Under the pieces are notes generated by a model that saw only the letters and a list, made by a program, of their open reading frames with translations, ran no database searches and had not been told where the DNA came from. From Variovorax sp. (GTDB lineage Bacteria; Pseudomonadota; Gammaproteobacteria; Burkholderiales; Burkholderiaceae_C): a DNA stretch of 9,330 bases. Shown in pieces: positions 1 through 6,716 of this stretch. The stretch is taken from positions 1-9,330 of the forward strand of contig JAQGLP010000373.1 in the NCBI GenBank assembly GCA_028292835.1, given 5' to 3'. Made by a program: the position numbers and the translations under genes. Each line of letters starts with the position of its first letter. Within the stretch, counting starts at the first letter, position 1.

Positions 1-128
1 GTCTCGCGTCGCACCTGGGTGGCAATGCGCTTGCCGCCGCGCACCGTGGCCTTGGTGAGTGCCTTCAGGTTACTTTGATAAACGCGCGACAGGGCGGAAG
101 TCAGTAAAGATGCAGAGCGGCGACGCAT
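1..128 (-). CDS. N-terminal fragment of a minus-strand protein, possibly a PHB-depolymerase-family esterase
   Basis: An open frame on the minus strand starts at the ATG complementary to 126-128 and runs off the left edge, giving 42 codons with no stop. It begins MRRRSASLLTSALSRVYQSN and continues with many Lys, Arg and Thr residues. There is no hydrophobic core for a signal peptide, and no catalytic motif lies in the visible part. Short basic, Thr/Ala-rich leaders of this kind occur in front of the alpha/beta-hydrolase domain of short-chain PHA depolymerase-type esterases in Burkholderiales; this match is from memory and cannot be tested here. No good Shine-Dalgarno sequence precedes the ATG. 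The gene is divergent from the CAP lipoprotein gene, with 98 bases between the two starts. Coding status is moderately likely; the product name is a guess. Confidence 0.45.
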   Translation of the reverse strand, partial: MRRRSASLLTSALSRVYQSNLKALTKATVRGGKRIATQVRRE

Positions 129-158
129 GATGGAATGAAACGCCGAAGAGCGTCACGC

Positions 159-164
159 ACCATA
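159..164 (-). promoter_or_regulatory. Possible extended -10 element for the minus-strand gene at the left edge
   Basis: Read on the minus strand, this is TATGGT preceded by TGC, which fits the extended -10 pattern TGnTAnnnT. It lies about 31 bases before the ATG at 128, so the 5' leader would be about 24 bases. No recognisable -35 element sits 16-18 bases upstream. The 98-base divergent region 129-226 should hold promoters for both flanking genes, but I see no strong sigma-70 site for the rightward gene. Confidence 0.22.
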
Positions 165-226
165 GCAGCTTCCGGAGCAGTCGCCCGGGCGCATCTTTCT
201 TAAGCACAGCAACGACGCATTACTTT

Positions 227-1327
227 GTGAAAAACTGTAAAGTGAAACAATACTTCAAAAACAAAACTCCATGGTTCGCAATCGTCACGCTGGCGCTCGC
301 TGGATGCGGTGGCGGCGGCAGTGACGGCACGAGCTTCGCGGCATTTCCGGTGTCGTCCGCTGCGACACCGCAAACGCAGTCCCAGCCTGGCTCGGCGCCG
401 GCAAATGGCGACTCCTCCCTCGCGCTCTCGGTCCCAACGCCCACCTACGCGGCAAATTCCGAAGAGATTGCCGCCTTCACCTTGTTGAACGCAGAACGCT
501 CACGCTGCGGTTTCGGGCTGCTTGCGCAGAACGTCCTGCTGGACACGGCCGCCTACGGTCATGCGAACTACCTGCTGAAGAACAATGAAACCGGTCATTT
601 CCAGGACCCCAGCCGGCCTTCGTTCACCGGCAAGGAGCCGGGGGACCGCTTGCTTGCGGCCGGCTATACCTGGAGCGTTGTTCTCGACGACAACACCGAC
701 ACCCGGGGACCGGGCGCCAACAATCTCGCCGGCCGAGGCCAGGCTGCGATCCGCGGTCTGTTGAGCGCGCCCTACCATGCCCTGAGCCTGCTCGCGTTCG
801 AGCACGACATCGGCATGTCCATCCTGAGCAGCGACGCGGCGGGCAGCACCGCGCTGTACGGTCCCCGCGCCATTGCGCAGTTCGACATCGCTTCGGCCCT
901 GAACGCGACCGCCCAGCGGCCGGACAGCGCATTCATCCAGACCTACCCGTGCGAAGGCACGACCGGAACGGCCTACAAGCTGACCAACGAGACACCGAAT
1001 CCCTTGCCGGGACGCAATCTGGCGGTCCAGCCGGTGGGCCAGCCCATCATGATTGCGGTGAGACCGGGCCGCACGCTCACCCTCAGTTCCGCCACGATGG
1101 CCGTGAAGGCCACCGGCGCGCCTGTCGCCCTGCTGCCGGCCCTCACGTCCGGCAGGGATACGACCGGTCTGATCGACGCCAACCAGGCCGCGATCATTCC
1201 GGCGGATGCACTTGCGCCGGAGACGGAGTACACCGTGGTGATCAACGGCACCAGCAGCCCAGGCAGCCCGGCGGGCGGAGCGGGCGTGGATTTCACGAAG
1301 ACCTTCAGCTTCAGGACGGGAAGCTGA
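227..1327 (+). CDS. CAP/SCP-domain lipoprotein with probable C-terminal Ig-like domain
   Basis: The 366-residue product is a secreted, probably membrane-anchored lipoprotein. A basic N-terminus and hydrophobic stretch (residues 17-25) lead to the lipobox LAGC with the lipidated Cys at residue 27. A Gly-rich and then Ser/Pro/Gln-rich linker runs to about residue 75. A CAP (SCP/PR-1) domain spans roughly 80-220: it opens with LLNAERSRCG (86-95) and contains His112 and the GHF motif (123-125), the usual positions of the family's His residues. Residues about 255-366 look beta-rich and end PADALAPETEYTVVING plus a short FTKTFSFRTGS strand, as in Big_5/SbsA-type Ig-like domains. Bacterial CAP proteins are mostly uncharacterised, so the molecular function is unknown. 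The start is GTG at 227; GTG at 242 gives a more typical 22-residue signal and removes a Cys at residue 4, and neither start has a clear ribosome binding site. The first about 60 coding bases are AT-rich compared with the rest. Confidence 0.85.
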   Translation: MKNCKVKQYFKNKTPWFAIVTLALAGCGGGGSDGTSFAAFPVSSAATPQTQSQPGSAPANGDSSLALSVPTPTYAANSEEIAAFTLLNAERSRCGFGLLAQNVLLDTAAYGHANYLLKNNETGHFQDPSRPSFTGKEPGDRLLAAGYTWSVVLDDNTDTRGPGANNLAGRGQAAIRGLLSAPYHALSLLAFEHDIGMSILSSDAAGSTALYGPRAIAQFDIASALNATAQRPDSAFIQTYPCEGTTGTAYKLTNETPNPLPGRNLAVQPVGQPIMIAVRPGRTLTLSSATMAVKATGAPVALLPALTSGRDTTGLIDANQAAIIPADALAPETEYTVVINGTSSPGSPAGGAGVDFTKTFSFRTGS

Positions 1328-1331
1328 GGAA

Positions 1332-1364
1332 CGGCCGGATCGGGTCCTGACCGGGTATCGGCCG
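1332..1364 (+). terminator. Hairpin after the CAP lipoprotein gene, possible terminator
   Basis: Four bases after the CAP gene stop, CGGCCG-G-AT (1332-1340) can pair with ATCGGCCG (1357-1364) with one bulged G. An inner CGG/CCG stem extends it over a short loop. The 8-mer ATCGGCCG is repeated at 1367-1374, allowing an alternative pairing. No T-run follows, so this is not a canonical intrinsic terminator; it may act only as an mRNA 3'-end structure. Confidence 0.3.
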
Positions 1365-1465
1365 TGATCGGCCGCCCGGCGCATTCGCACCTGCCTGTCG
1401 CCTTCAAGACCTTGCTGGCGAACCCGCATTGCTTTCAGGCATGCCGCCATCGCGGAGTACGAAGG

Positions 1466-1480
1466 CATAAAATTCCTTCG
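1466..1480 (+). promoter_or_regulatory. -10-like element placed for a leaderless transcript of the PHP gene
   Basis: CATAAAAT (1466-1473) includes TAAAAT (1468-1473), close to the -10 consensus. Six bases separate it from the GTG start at 1480, so a transcript starting at the usual distance would begin at or beside the start codon. There is no Shine-Dalgarno sequence between them. No convincing -35 element is visible at normal spacing, so the call is tentative. Confidence 0.33.
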
Positions 1481-2334
1481 TGCCCTCCATCCTCAACGCC
1501 GACCTGCATTGCCACTCCGTGGTATCCGACGGCACCCTGACGCCCGAGGCACTGGCCGAGCGCGCGGCGGGCAATGGCGTCGAGTTGTGGGCGCTGACCG
1601 ACCACGACGAAATCGGCGGCCAGCACCGAGCCCGCGCGGCGGCGCACGCGCAGGGCATGAAATACCTCACCGGTGCGGAAGTCTCCGTGACCTTTGCCGG
1701 CGAGTCGGTGCATATCGTCGGACTGGGGTTTGACGCCGACGCAGCCGCCCTGCGGCAGGGACTGCTCGCCACCCGCAGCGGACGCGAAGCCCGCGCCCGG
1801 GAAATGTCGGACGGGCTGACCCGGGTGGGCATCGAAGGCGCCTACGAAGGCGCCCTGAAGTTCGTCGGCAACCCGGAACTGATTTCCCGCACGCATTTCG
1901 CGCGCTTCCTGGTGGAGAGCGGGGTCTGCAAGGACACCTACGAGGTGTTTCGCAAGTACCTCACCGAAGGCAAGCCCGGCTATGTGCCGCACCGCTGGGC
2001 CACGCTCAGGGATGCGGTACGCTGGATCACCGAAGCCGGCGGCATCGCCGTGGTCGCGCATCCGGGACGCTACAGGTTCACGGCCAACGAGGAATACGCG
2101 CTGTTCAGCGAGTTCAAGTTGCATGGCGGCCGGGCGATCGAGGTCGTCACCGGCAGCCATACGCCGGCTGAATATGTCGAATACGCCGACAAGGCGCTCG
2201 AATTCGGCTTTGCGGCGTCGCGCGGCAGCGATTTCCACAGCCCCGGCGAAAGCCATACGGACCTGGGCAAGCTTCCCTGGTTGCCAGGCGCCCTGACACC
2301 TGTCTGGGAACTGCTCGAAGACCGCATCCAGTGA
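1480..2334 (+). CDS. PHP-domain 3',5'-nucleotide bisphosphatase / RNase AM (YciV/TrpH) homologue
   Basis: This 284-residue protein is a metal-dependent PHP-family phosphoesterase, expected to be cytosolic. The characteristic ligands are all visible: DLHCHS with His10 and His12, Asp17 in SDG, LTDHD with His42, Glu67 in GAEVS, His78, His139 in SRTHFAR, His194 in AHPGRY, and Asp251 plus His253 in RGSDFHSP. This set matches the branch containing Chromobacterium Cv1693, which hydrolyses 3',5'-nucleotide bisphosphates, and E. coli RNase AM (rnm, formerly yciV/trpH), which also trims RNA 5' ends. Length fits the family. Start: GTG at 1480 puts DLHCHS at residues 8-13, as in homologues; there is no ribosome binding site, but a -10-like sequence lies just upstream. 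The DMT transporter gene overlaps the stop by four bases, and yciO follows; E. coli also has yciV next to yciO. The exact substrate is inferred from family. Confidence 0.9.
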   Translation: MPSILNADLHCHSVVSDGTLTPEALAERAAGNGVELWALTDHDEIGGQHRARAAAHAQGMKYLTGAEVSVTFAGESVHIVGLGFDADAAALRQGLLATRSGREARAREMSDGLTRVGIEGAYEGALKFVGNPELISRTHFARFLVESGVCKDTYEVFRKYLTEGKPGYVPHRWATLRDAVRWITEAGGIAVVAHPGRYRFTANEEYALFSEFKLHGGRAIEVVTGSHTPAEYVEYADKALEFGFAASRGSDFHSPGESHTDLGKLPWLPGALTPVWELLEDRIQ

Positions 2335-3272
2335 GCGCGGTGCCGCAGGTCCGCAATGGGGCCGTCCACAGCACGCGCGATATCGGGTCGGAGCGCATCC
2401 TGGCGGGCATCGGGCTGGTGCTGCTTGCGGTGGCGTGCTTCGCCACGCTCGACACCGCCACCAAGATCTCGGTCACCGCCGTGCCAATCCTGATGGGGGT
2501 GTGGTTCCGCTACGCGTTCCAGGCGGTCGCCACCACGGCCGTGCTGCTGCCGCGCTACGGCACCCGGTTGCTGCGCACGGCGCATCCCAAGTTTCACGCG
2601 CTGCGCGGCGCCCTGCTGCTGACGACCAGCGTGCTGGCCTTCTTCAGCCTGCGCCACATGCCGCTGCCGGAATTCACGGCCATCGTGCTGATCGCGCCGC
2701 TGGCGGTCACGCTGCTGGCCGCCACCGCGCTGGGCGAGCAGGTGTCCGCGCTGCGCTGGAGCCTGGTCGCCGGCGGCTTCGCCGGCACGCTGGTGATCCT
2801 GCGCCCAGGCGGCGACGCCTTCGGCTGGGTCATGCTGCTGCCGCTCGGGCTGGTGATCTCCAACGCCTGGTTCCAGGTGCTCACCAGCCGCCTGGCGCGC
2901 ACCGAGAACCCGCTCGCCATGCATTTCTACACCGGCTGGGTGGGCACGCTGATCGCGTCCTGCGCGCTGCCGTTCGCCTGGCAGGCGCTGCCGTCGTGGC
3001 ACTGGTGGGCGCTGCTGTGCCTGATGGGGCTGATGGGCACGGTCGGGCATTTCATGCTGATCCTGGCGTACCAGCGCGCGCCGGCCTCGACGCTCACGCC
3101 TTACCTTTATGCGCAGATCGCGTTCGCCATGCTGGGCGGGTGGTTCGTTTTCTCGCGCGTTCCCGACCATGTGTCGCTGTTCGGCATGGGGCTCATCGCC
3201 ATTTGCGGTGCGGCCGGCGCGTGGCTGACGGTGCGGGAACGCCGAGTCCCCATCGAGCCGGCGGAATCCTGA
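2331..3272 (+). CDS. EamA/DMT-superfamily membrane transporter
   Basis: The 313-residue protein is an inner-membrane carrier of the drug/metabolite transporter superfamily. About ten hydrophobic segments can be placed near residues 23-43, 52-73, 91-107, 113-134, 142-158, 164-184, 196-217, 223-243, 256-275 and 282-302, forming two EamA repeats (about 25-157 and 166-300). The second repeat has the typical APASTLTPYLYAQIAFAMLG stretch (250-269) followed by GWFVF. The first 22 residues are a hydrophilic cytosolic tail. Substrate cannot be read from the sequence; the family includes metabolite and amino-acid exporters. Start: GTG at 2331 overlaps the PHP stop TGA (2332-2334) in the tetranucleotide GTGA, which implies translational coupling. 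yciO begins 10 bases after its stop, so the three genes are probably co-transcribed. A transporter between these two housekeeping enzymes has no obvious functional reason. Confidence 0.88.
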   Translation: MSAVPQVRNGAVHSTRDIGSERILAGIGLVLLAVACFATLDTATKISVTAVPILMGVWFRYAFQAVATTAVLLPRYGTRLLRTAHPKFHALRGALLLTTSVLAFFSLRHMPLPEFTAIVLIAPLAVTLLAATALGEQVSALRWSLVAGGFAGTLVILRPGGDAFGWVMLLPLGLVISNAWFQVLTSRLARTENPLAMHFYTGWVGTLIASCALPFAWQALPSWHWWALLCLMGLMGTVGHFMLILAYQRAPASTLTPYLYAQIAFAMLGGWFVFSRVPDHVSLFGMGLIAICGAAGAWLTVRERRVPIEPAES

Positions 3273-3282
3273 AATGTGAACC

Positions 3283-3918
3283 ATGGCCCAATTCTTCGAA
3301 GTTCATCCCGACAATCCTCAGCAGCGCCTGCTCAAGCAGGCCGCGGCCCTGCTGGCGCGCGGCGAGATCATCGCCGTGCCGACCGATTCGAGCTATGCGC
3401 TGGCCTGCCACCTCGACGACAAGGACGCCGTGGACCGGCTGCGTCGCCTGCGCCAGGTCGACGACAAGCACCACCTGACGCTGTTGTGCCGCGACCTGAG
3501 CGAACTGGCGAACTACGCGCGGGTCGACAACAAGCAGTACCGGCTCCTCAAGGCCGCCACGCCCGGCCCTTACACCTTCATCCTCGAGGCGACCAAGGAA
3601 GTCCCGCGCCGTGTCAGCCATCCGCAGCGCAAGACCATCGGCCTGCGGGTGCCCGAGCACAGGGTGCTGAGTGAGCTGCTGGCGCTGCACGGCGAGCCGC
3701 TGCTGGCCACCACGCTGATTCCGCCCGGCGAAACCGAGCCGCTCAACGACGCGCTGGACATCCGCGAGCGCTTCGAGAAGCAGATCGCCGCGGTGGTGGA
3801 TGCCGGCGCCTGCACCGCCGAACCCACCACTGTCATCGATCTCACGGGCGTGGCCGACGGTGGCGAGCCGGTGGTCGTGCGCCAGGGGCGCGGGTCGCTC
3901 GCGCCCTTTGGCCTTTGA
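3283..3918 (+). CDS. yciO: YciO, Sua5/YrdC-family protein (threonylcarbamoyl-AMP synthase-like)
   Basis: This 211-residue cytosolic protein matches E. coli YciO (about 206 residues) along its whole length, from FFEVHPDNPQQRL at the start to VVVRQGRG near the end. Family signatures are PTDSSYAL (33-40), TLLCRDLSEL (66-75), PGPYTFIL (94-101), KTIGLRVP (117-124) and PTTVIDLT (181-188). The Sua5/YrdC fold binds ATP and threonine; TsaC/Sua5 members make threonylcarbamoyl-AMP for the t6A modification of ANN-decoding tRNAs. YciO is a separate branch whose in vivo role is less certain, so naming it a tRNA-modification enzyme is only a family inference; a true TsaC would be expected elsewhere in the genome. 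The ATG at 3283 aligns with E. coli YciO. Only 10 bases separate it from the transporter stop, and no strong ribosome binding site is present, which fits coupling to upstream translation. Confidence 0.92.
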   Translation: MAQFFEVHPDNPQQRLLKQAAALLARGEIIAVPTDSSYALACHLDDKDAVDRLRRLRQVDDKHHLTLLCRDLSELANYARVDNKQYRLLKAATPGPYTFILEATKEVPRRVSHPQRKTIGLRVPEHRVLSELLALHGEPLLATTLIPPGETEPLNDALDIRERFEKQIAAVVDAGACTAEPTTVIDLTGVADGGEPVVVRQGRGSLAPFGL

Positions 3919-3976
3919 AGCGGTCCTGGTCCACCCGGCCACGGCAGGGCGACATCAGACATCCAACCTCCTTTGA

Positions 3977-3988
3977 GACAATCACGCG
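3977..3988 (+). promoter_or_regulatory. -10-like element placed for a leaderless transcript of the site-2 protease gene
   Basis: GACAAT (3977-3982) resembles a -10 hexamer and ends five bases before the GTG at 3988, so initiation at normal spacing would fall at about the start codon. A partial -35 match, CAGACA (3956-3961), lies 15 bases upstream, shorter than the ideal 17. No Shine-Dalgarno sequence precedes the GTG. The layout resembles that in front of the PHP gene. Confidence 0.3.
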
Positions 3989-4659
3989 TGGACATTCCCA
4001 ACCTGATTCAAACGGTGCTGATCTATGCGCTGCCGGTGGTCTTCGCCATCACGGTGCACGAGGCAGCACACGGCTATGCGGCACGCTATTTCGGCGACAA
4101 CACGGCCTACAGGCTGGGGCGCATGACGCTCAACCCGCTCAAGCACATCGATCCGGTCGGCACCGTGCTGATGCCGTTGATGCTGTATTTCGCTACCTCG
4201 GGCACGTTCCTGTTCGGCTACGCCAAGCCGGTGCCCGTCAACTTCGACGGCCTGCGCAATCCCAAGCGCGACATGATCTGGGTCGCGCTGGCGGGGCCGG
4301 CCTCCAACTTCGCCATGGCGATCGGCTGGGCACTCCTGCTGGTGGCCCTGGTGGCCTTCGACGTCGAGGAGAGCTTCTTCCTCAAGATGGCGCGGGGCGG
4401 CGTGCTGGTCAACCTGGTGATGTGGGCCTTCAACCTCTTTCCGCTGCCGCCGCTCGACGGCGGCCGCGTGCTGGCCGGGCTGCTGCCGCGCGGCGCGGCG
4501 CAGCACTGGCTGGCCCGCATCGAGCCCTTCGGGTTCTTTATCGTGATGGCGCTGGTGCTGGCGGGTATCGTCAGCACCTACTGGCTGAGCCCGCTGATGA
4601 CTTTCGGCACAAGGGCCATCAGCCTGCTGCTGTCTCCTCTGACCGCAATGTTGCGCTAG
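3988..4659 (+). CDS. Small M50-family site-2 (intramembrane) metalloprotease
   Basis: From GTG at 3988 this is a 223-residue polytopic inner-membrane protein. The zinc motif HExxH is HEAAH at residues 24-28 in the first membrane segment. The third ligand is Asp157 in NLFPLPPLDGGR (149-160), and the conserved AGPASN lies at 102-107. About five hydrophobic segments occur near 9-29, 58-72, 95-120, 135-152 and 180-200. No PDZ or CBS domain is present, unlike RseP or some archaeal and cyanobacterial members, so this belongs to the compact group of unknown substrate. Start choice: an in-frame TTG at 3973 would add MRQSR, but MDIPNLIQT from the GTG fits the usual N-terminus of close relatives as I recall them. 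It follows yciO by 69 bases and precedes trpS by 13 bases, so it is probably co-transcribed with trpS. Confidence 0.9.
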   Translation: MDIPNLIQTVLIYALPVVFAITVHEAAHGYAARYFGDNTAYRLGRMTLNPLKHIDPVGTVLMPLMLYFATSGTFLFGYAKPVPVNFDGLRNPKRDMIWVALAGPASNFAMAIGWALLLVALVAFDVEESFFLKMARGGVLVNLVMWAFNLFPLPPLDGGRVLAGLLPRGAAQHWLARIEPFGFFIVMALVLAGIVSTYWLSPLMTFGTRAISLLLSPLTAMLR

Positions 4660-4672
4660 GCTTGCCGCTTCC

Positions 4673-5998
4673 ATGACCTTTTCCACTTCTGCGCCCACGC
4701 GCTTCCTGACCGGCATCACGACCACCGGCACGCCACACCTTGGCAACTACGTCGGCTCGGTACGGCCTTCCGTGCGCTTCAGCCGCGAAGCCAACGTTCA
4801 GAGCTTCTACTTTCTGGCCGACTACCATGCGCTGATCAAGTGCGACGAGCCGGCGCGCATCCAGCGTTCCACGCTGGAAATCGCCGCCACCTGGCTGGCC
4901 TGCGGCCTGGATCCGGAGCGGGTGGTGTTCTACCGCCAGTCCGACATCCCCGAGATCCCCGAACTGACCTGGCTGCTGACCTGCGTCGCGGCCAAGGGCA
5001 TGCTCAACCGCGCGCACGCCTACAAGGCATCGGTCGACAAGAACCTGGCCGCCGGCAACGACCCCGATGCCGACGTCAGCGCGGGACTCTTCATGTACCC
5101 GGTGCTGATGGCGGCAGACATCCTGATGTTCAACGCCCACAAGGTGCCGGTGGGCCGCGACCAGATCCAGCACATCGAGATGGCGCGCGACATCGCGCAG
5201 CGCTTCAACCATCTCTACGGTGAGCATTTCACGCTGCCCGAGGCCGAGATCGACGACGCGGTGGCCACCCTGCCCGGCCTCGATGGCCGCAAGATGAGCA
5301 AGAGCTACGGCAACACGATCGCCCTGTTCGCGCCGCGCGAGCAACTGCAAAAGCAGATCGCCAGCATCGTGACCGACTCGCGTGCGCCCGGCGAGCCCAA
5401 ACCGACCGAAGGCTCGGCCCTGTTCCAGATCTACCAGGCTTTCGCGCAGGCGCAGGAAACCGAAAGCCTGCGCCAGTCCTTCACCGAGGGCATTGCCTGG
5501 GGCGATGCCAAGCAGCTGCTGTTCGAGCGCATCGACCGGGAGATCGCGCCGATGCGCGAGCGCCATGAGGCCCTGGTCAACGACCCGACACAGATCGAGC
5601 GCATCCTGACGGCCGGAGCAGCCAAGGCGCGGGACCTCTCCAAACCGTTCGGCGACCGGTTGCGGGAGGCGGTCGGCCTGCGTCGGCTGTCCGCCCTGGC
5701 CGGTCCGGCCGGCAGCGTCGCCAAGACCGCCAAGGTGGCCAGGGCCGCTTTCAAGCAGTATCGGGAACGCGACGGTCTTTTTTACTTCAAGCTGCTCGAC
5801 GCCAAAGGGCGCGTGCTGCTGCAAAGCCTCGGCTTCGCCTCGCCGCAGGAAGCGGGCCAGGCCGTTGCCCGCCTTCAGGCGGAAGGCGGCGCCGCGCTTC
5901 TTCCCCTGGCGGCGTTGATCGAGCCGCTGGCGGCGCAGGCGGCACGCGATGCGGCCGAGGCCCTGGACAGTTTGGCCGCTGCGCCTGTCCCTACCTGA
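4673..5998 (+). CDS. trpS: Tryptophanyl-tRNA synthetase with a C-terminal YegP/DUF1508-like extension
   Basis: This class Ic aminoacyl-tRNA synthetase charges tRNA-Trp with tryptophan in the cytosol. The Rossmann catalytic fold carries the HIGH-equivalent PHLGN (21-25) and the KMSKS loop K207-S211 in GRKMSKSYGN. Other recognisable parts are the segment around LLTCVAAKGMLNRAHAYK (101-118) and PVGRDQIQHIEMARDIAQRF (159-178). The helical anticodon-binding part runs to about residue 335. At 441 residues it is about 100 longer than the common 330-340-residue bacterial TrpS. The extra part contains FKQYRERDGLFYFKLLDAKG (360-379), then VLLQSLGFASPQEA, which looks like one YegP/DUF1508 repeat (pattern FYFKL..nG.vil.S.gF.s...a). 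It ends in an Ala-rich helix (about 405-436). ATG at 4673 lies 13 bases after the protease stop without a clear ribosome binding site. Enzyme identity is certain; the role of the extension is unknown. Confidence 0.96.
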   Translation: MTFSTSAPTRFLTGITTTGTPHLGNYVGSVRPSVRFSREANVQSFYFLADYHALIKCDEPARIQRSTLEIAATWLACGLDPERVVFYRQSDIPEIPELTWLLTCVAAKGMLNRAHAYKASVDKNLAAGNDPDADVSAGLFMYPVLMAADILMFNAHKVPVGRDQIQHIEMARDIAQRFNHLYGEHFTLPEAEIDDAVATLPGLDGRKMSKSYGNTIALFAPREQLQKQIASIVTDSRAPGEPKPTEGSALFQIYQAFAQAQETESLRQSFTEGIAWGDAKQLLFERIDREIAPMRERHEALVNDPTQIERILTAGAAKARDLSKPFGDRLREAVGLRRLSALAGPAGSVAKTAKVARAAFKQYRERDGLFYFKLLDAKGRVLLQSLGFASPQEAGQAVARLQAEGGAALLPLAALIEPLAAQAARDAAEALDSLAAAPVPT

Positions 5999-6058
5999 GT
6001 TTGATGCCTTGCGCCCCGCTGCCGTCATGGCGGTGGAGGCGGACATTCGGAGAAACAC

Positions 6059-6661
6059 ATGAGCATTTACGTCATCGACGACCATCCCCTGATGCGCGAC
6101 GCCATCGTGATGGTGCTGCGCCGCCTGAAACCGGCCGAGAACATCGTCGAATTCGACCGTCTCGAGAAAGTCATACCGGCCATCGAGGCCCAGGGCGTAC
6201 CCGACCTGTTCTGCCTCGACCTGAAGCTGCCCGATGCTTCTGGCGTCTCGGGCGTCCTCCTGCTCAAGCGCACCTACCCGCAGGTGCCGGTGGCCGTGTT
6301 CTCCGCCTCGCCGGCGGGGGACATGGAAGAAACCTGCATAGAGGCCGGAGCCGATATCTATATCGAGAAGTCCTCCGGCGTCGGCGAACTCACGGCCGCG
6401 TTGCGCGGCCTGCTGATGGCCGAGACCGATGGCGAGGACGTGGTCGGCGTGGCGGGCACCAGCAAACTCTCGAAGCGGCAAACCCAGCTGATTGCCATGC
6501 TCGACCAAGGCATGAGCAACCGGGACATCGCCACCGAACTGCAGATCAGCGAGCACACGGTGAAGGTGCACCTGTGGCGCCTGTTCCGGCGTTTGGGCGT
6601 CAACAGCCGCACGCAGGCGCTGCACCATGCGCGCACCCACGGCCTCCTGGTCAACAAGTAG
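6059..6661 (+). CDS. NarL/LuxR-family response regulator
   Basis: The 200-residue protein has a receiver domain (about 1-118) and a LuxR-type helix-turn-helix DNA-binding domain (about 135-197). In the receiver the acidic pair is Asp7-Asp8, the phospho-acceptor is Asp54 in FCLDLKLPD, the switch Ser is Ser82 in FSAS, and the conserved Lys is Lys104 in YIEKS, so the domain should be phosphorylatable. The output domain shows LSKRQ (137-141), GMSNRDIATELQISEHTVKVH (151-171) and LFRRLGVNSRTQAL, typical of the family. It therefore acts as a phosphorylation-dependent transcription factor. A good ribosome binding site, GGAG at 6049-6052, lies six bases before the ATG at 6059. It starts 60 bases after trpS and converges on a histidine kinase gene whose stop is 55 bases away. 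That kinase is the likely partner, though orientation does not prove it. Target genes are unknown. Confidence 0.93.
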   Translation: MSIYVIDDHPLMRDAIVMVLRRLKPAENIVEFDRLEKVIPAIEAQGVPDLFCLDLKLPDASGVSGVLLLKRTYPQVPVAVFSASPAGDMEETCIEAGADIYIEKSSGVGELTAALRGLLMAETDGEDVVGVAGTSKLSKRQTQLIAMLDQGMSNRDIATELQISEHTVKVHLWRLFRRLGVNSRTQALHHARTHGLLVNK

Positions 6662-6694
6662 CAGCCGCTTCCAGGGGGAGCGTCCGGGAGCGCG

Positions 6695-6709
6695 AGGCCT
6701 CTGAGGCCT
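6695..6709. terminator. Short inverted repeat between convergent regulator and kinase genes
   Basis: AGGCCT (6695-6700), CTG loop, AGGCCT (6704-6709) can form a six-base-pair hairpin, extendable by one G-U pair. It sits in the 55-base gap where the response regulator and histidine kinase genes converge and would have the same form in both transcripts. It lacks a T-run on either side (only TCCTT follows on the plus strand), so a bidirectional intrinsic terminator is possible but weak. Confidence 0.3.
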
Positions 6710-6716
6710 TCCTTGC

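Noticed and set aside
500..1468. A 322-codon minus-strand frame opposite the CAP lipoprotein
   Set aside because: It is Arg/Gly-rich with no motif, and the plus-strand CAP domain motifs and lipobox explain the region.
2070..3284. A 404-codon minus-strand frame opposite the DMT transporter
   Set aside because: The composition is dominated by Gln, Arg, His and Gly, typical of the antisense of a hydrophobic high-GC gene; the plus-strand transporter is unambiguous.
2435..3478. A 347-codon plus-strand frame overlapping the transporter and yciO
   Set aside because: It is an out-of-frame reading, rich in Arg/Ala/His, across two well-supported genes and contains no domain pattern.
3973..3987. TTG at 3973 as the start of the site-2 protease
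   Set aside because: It adds MRQSR upstream of the N-terminus expected for the family, TTG is rarer, and the bases overlap the -10-like element; GTG at 3988 is preferred.
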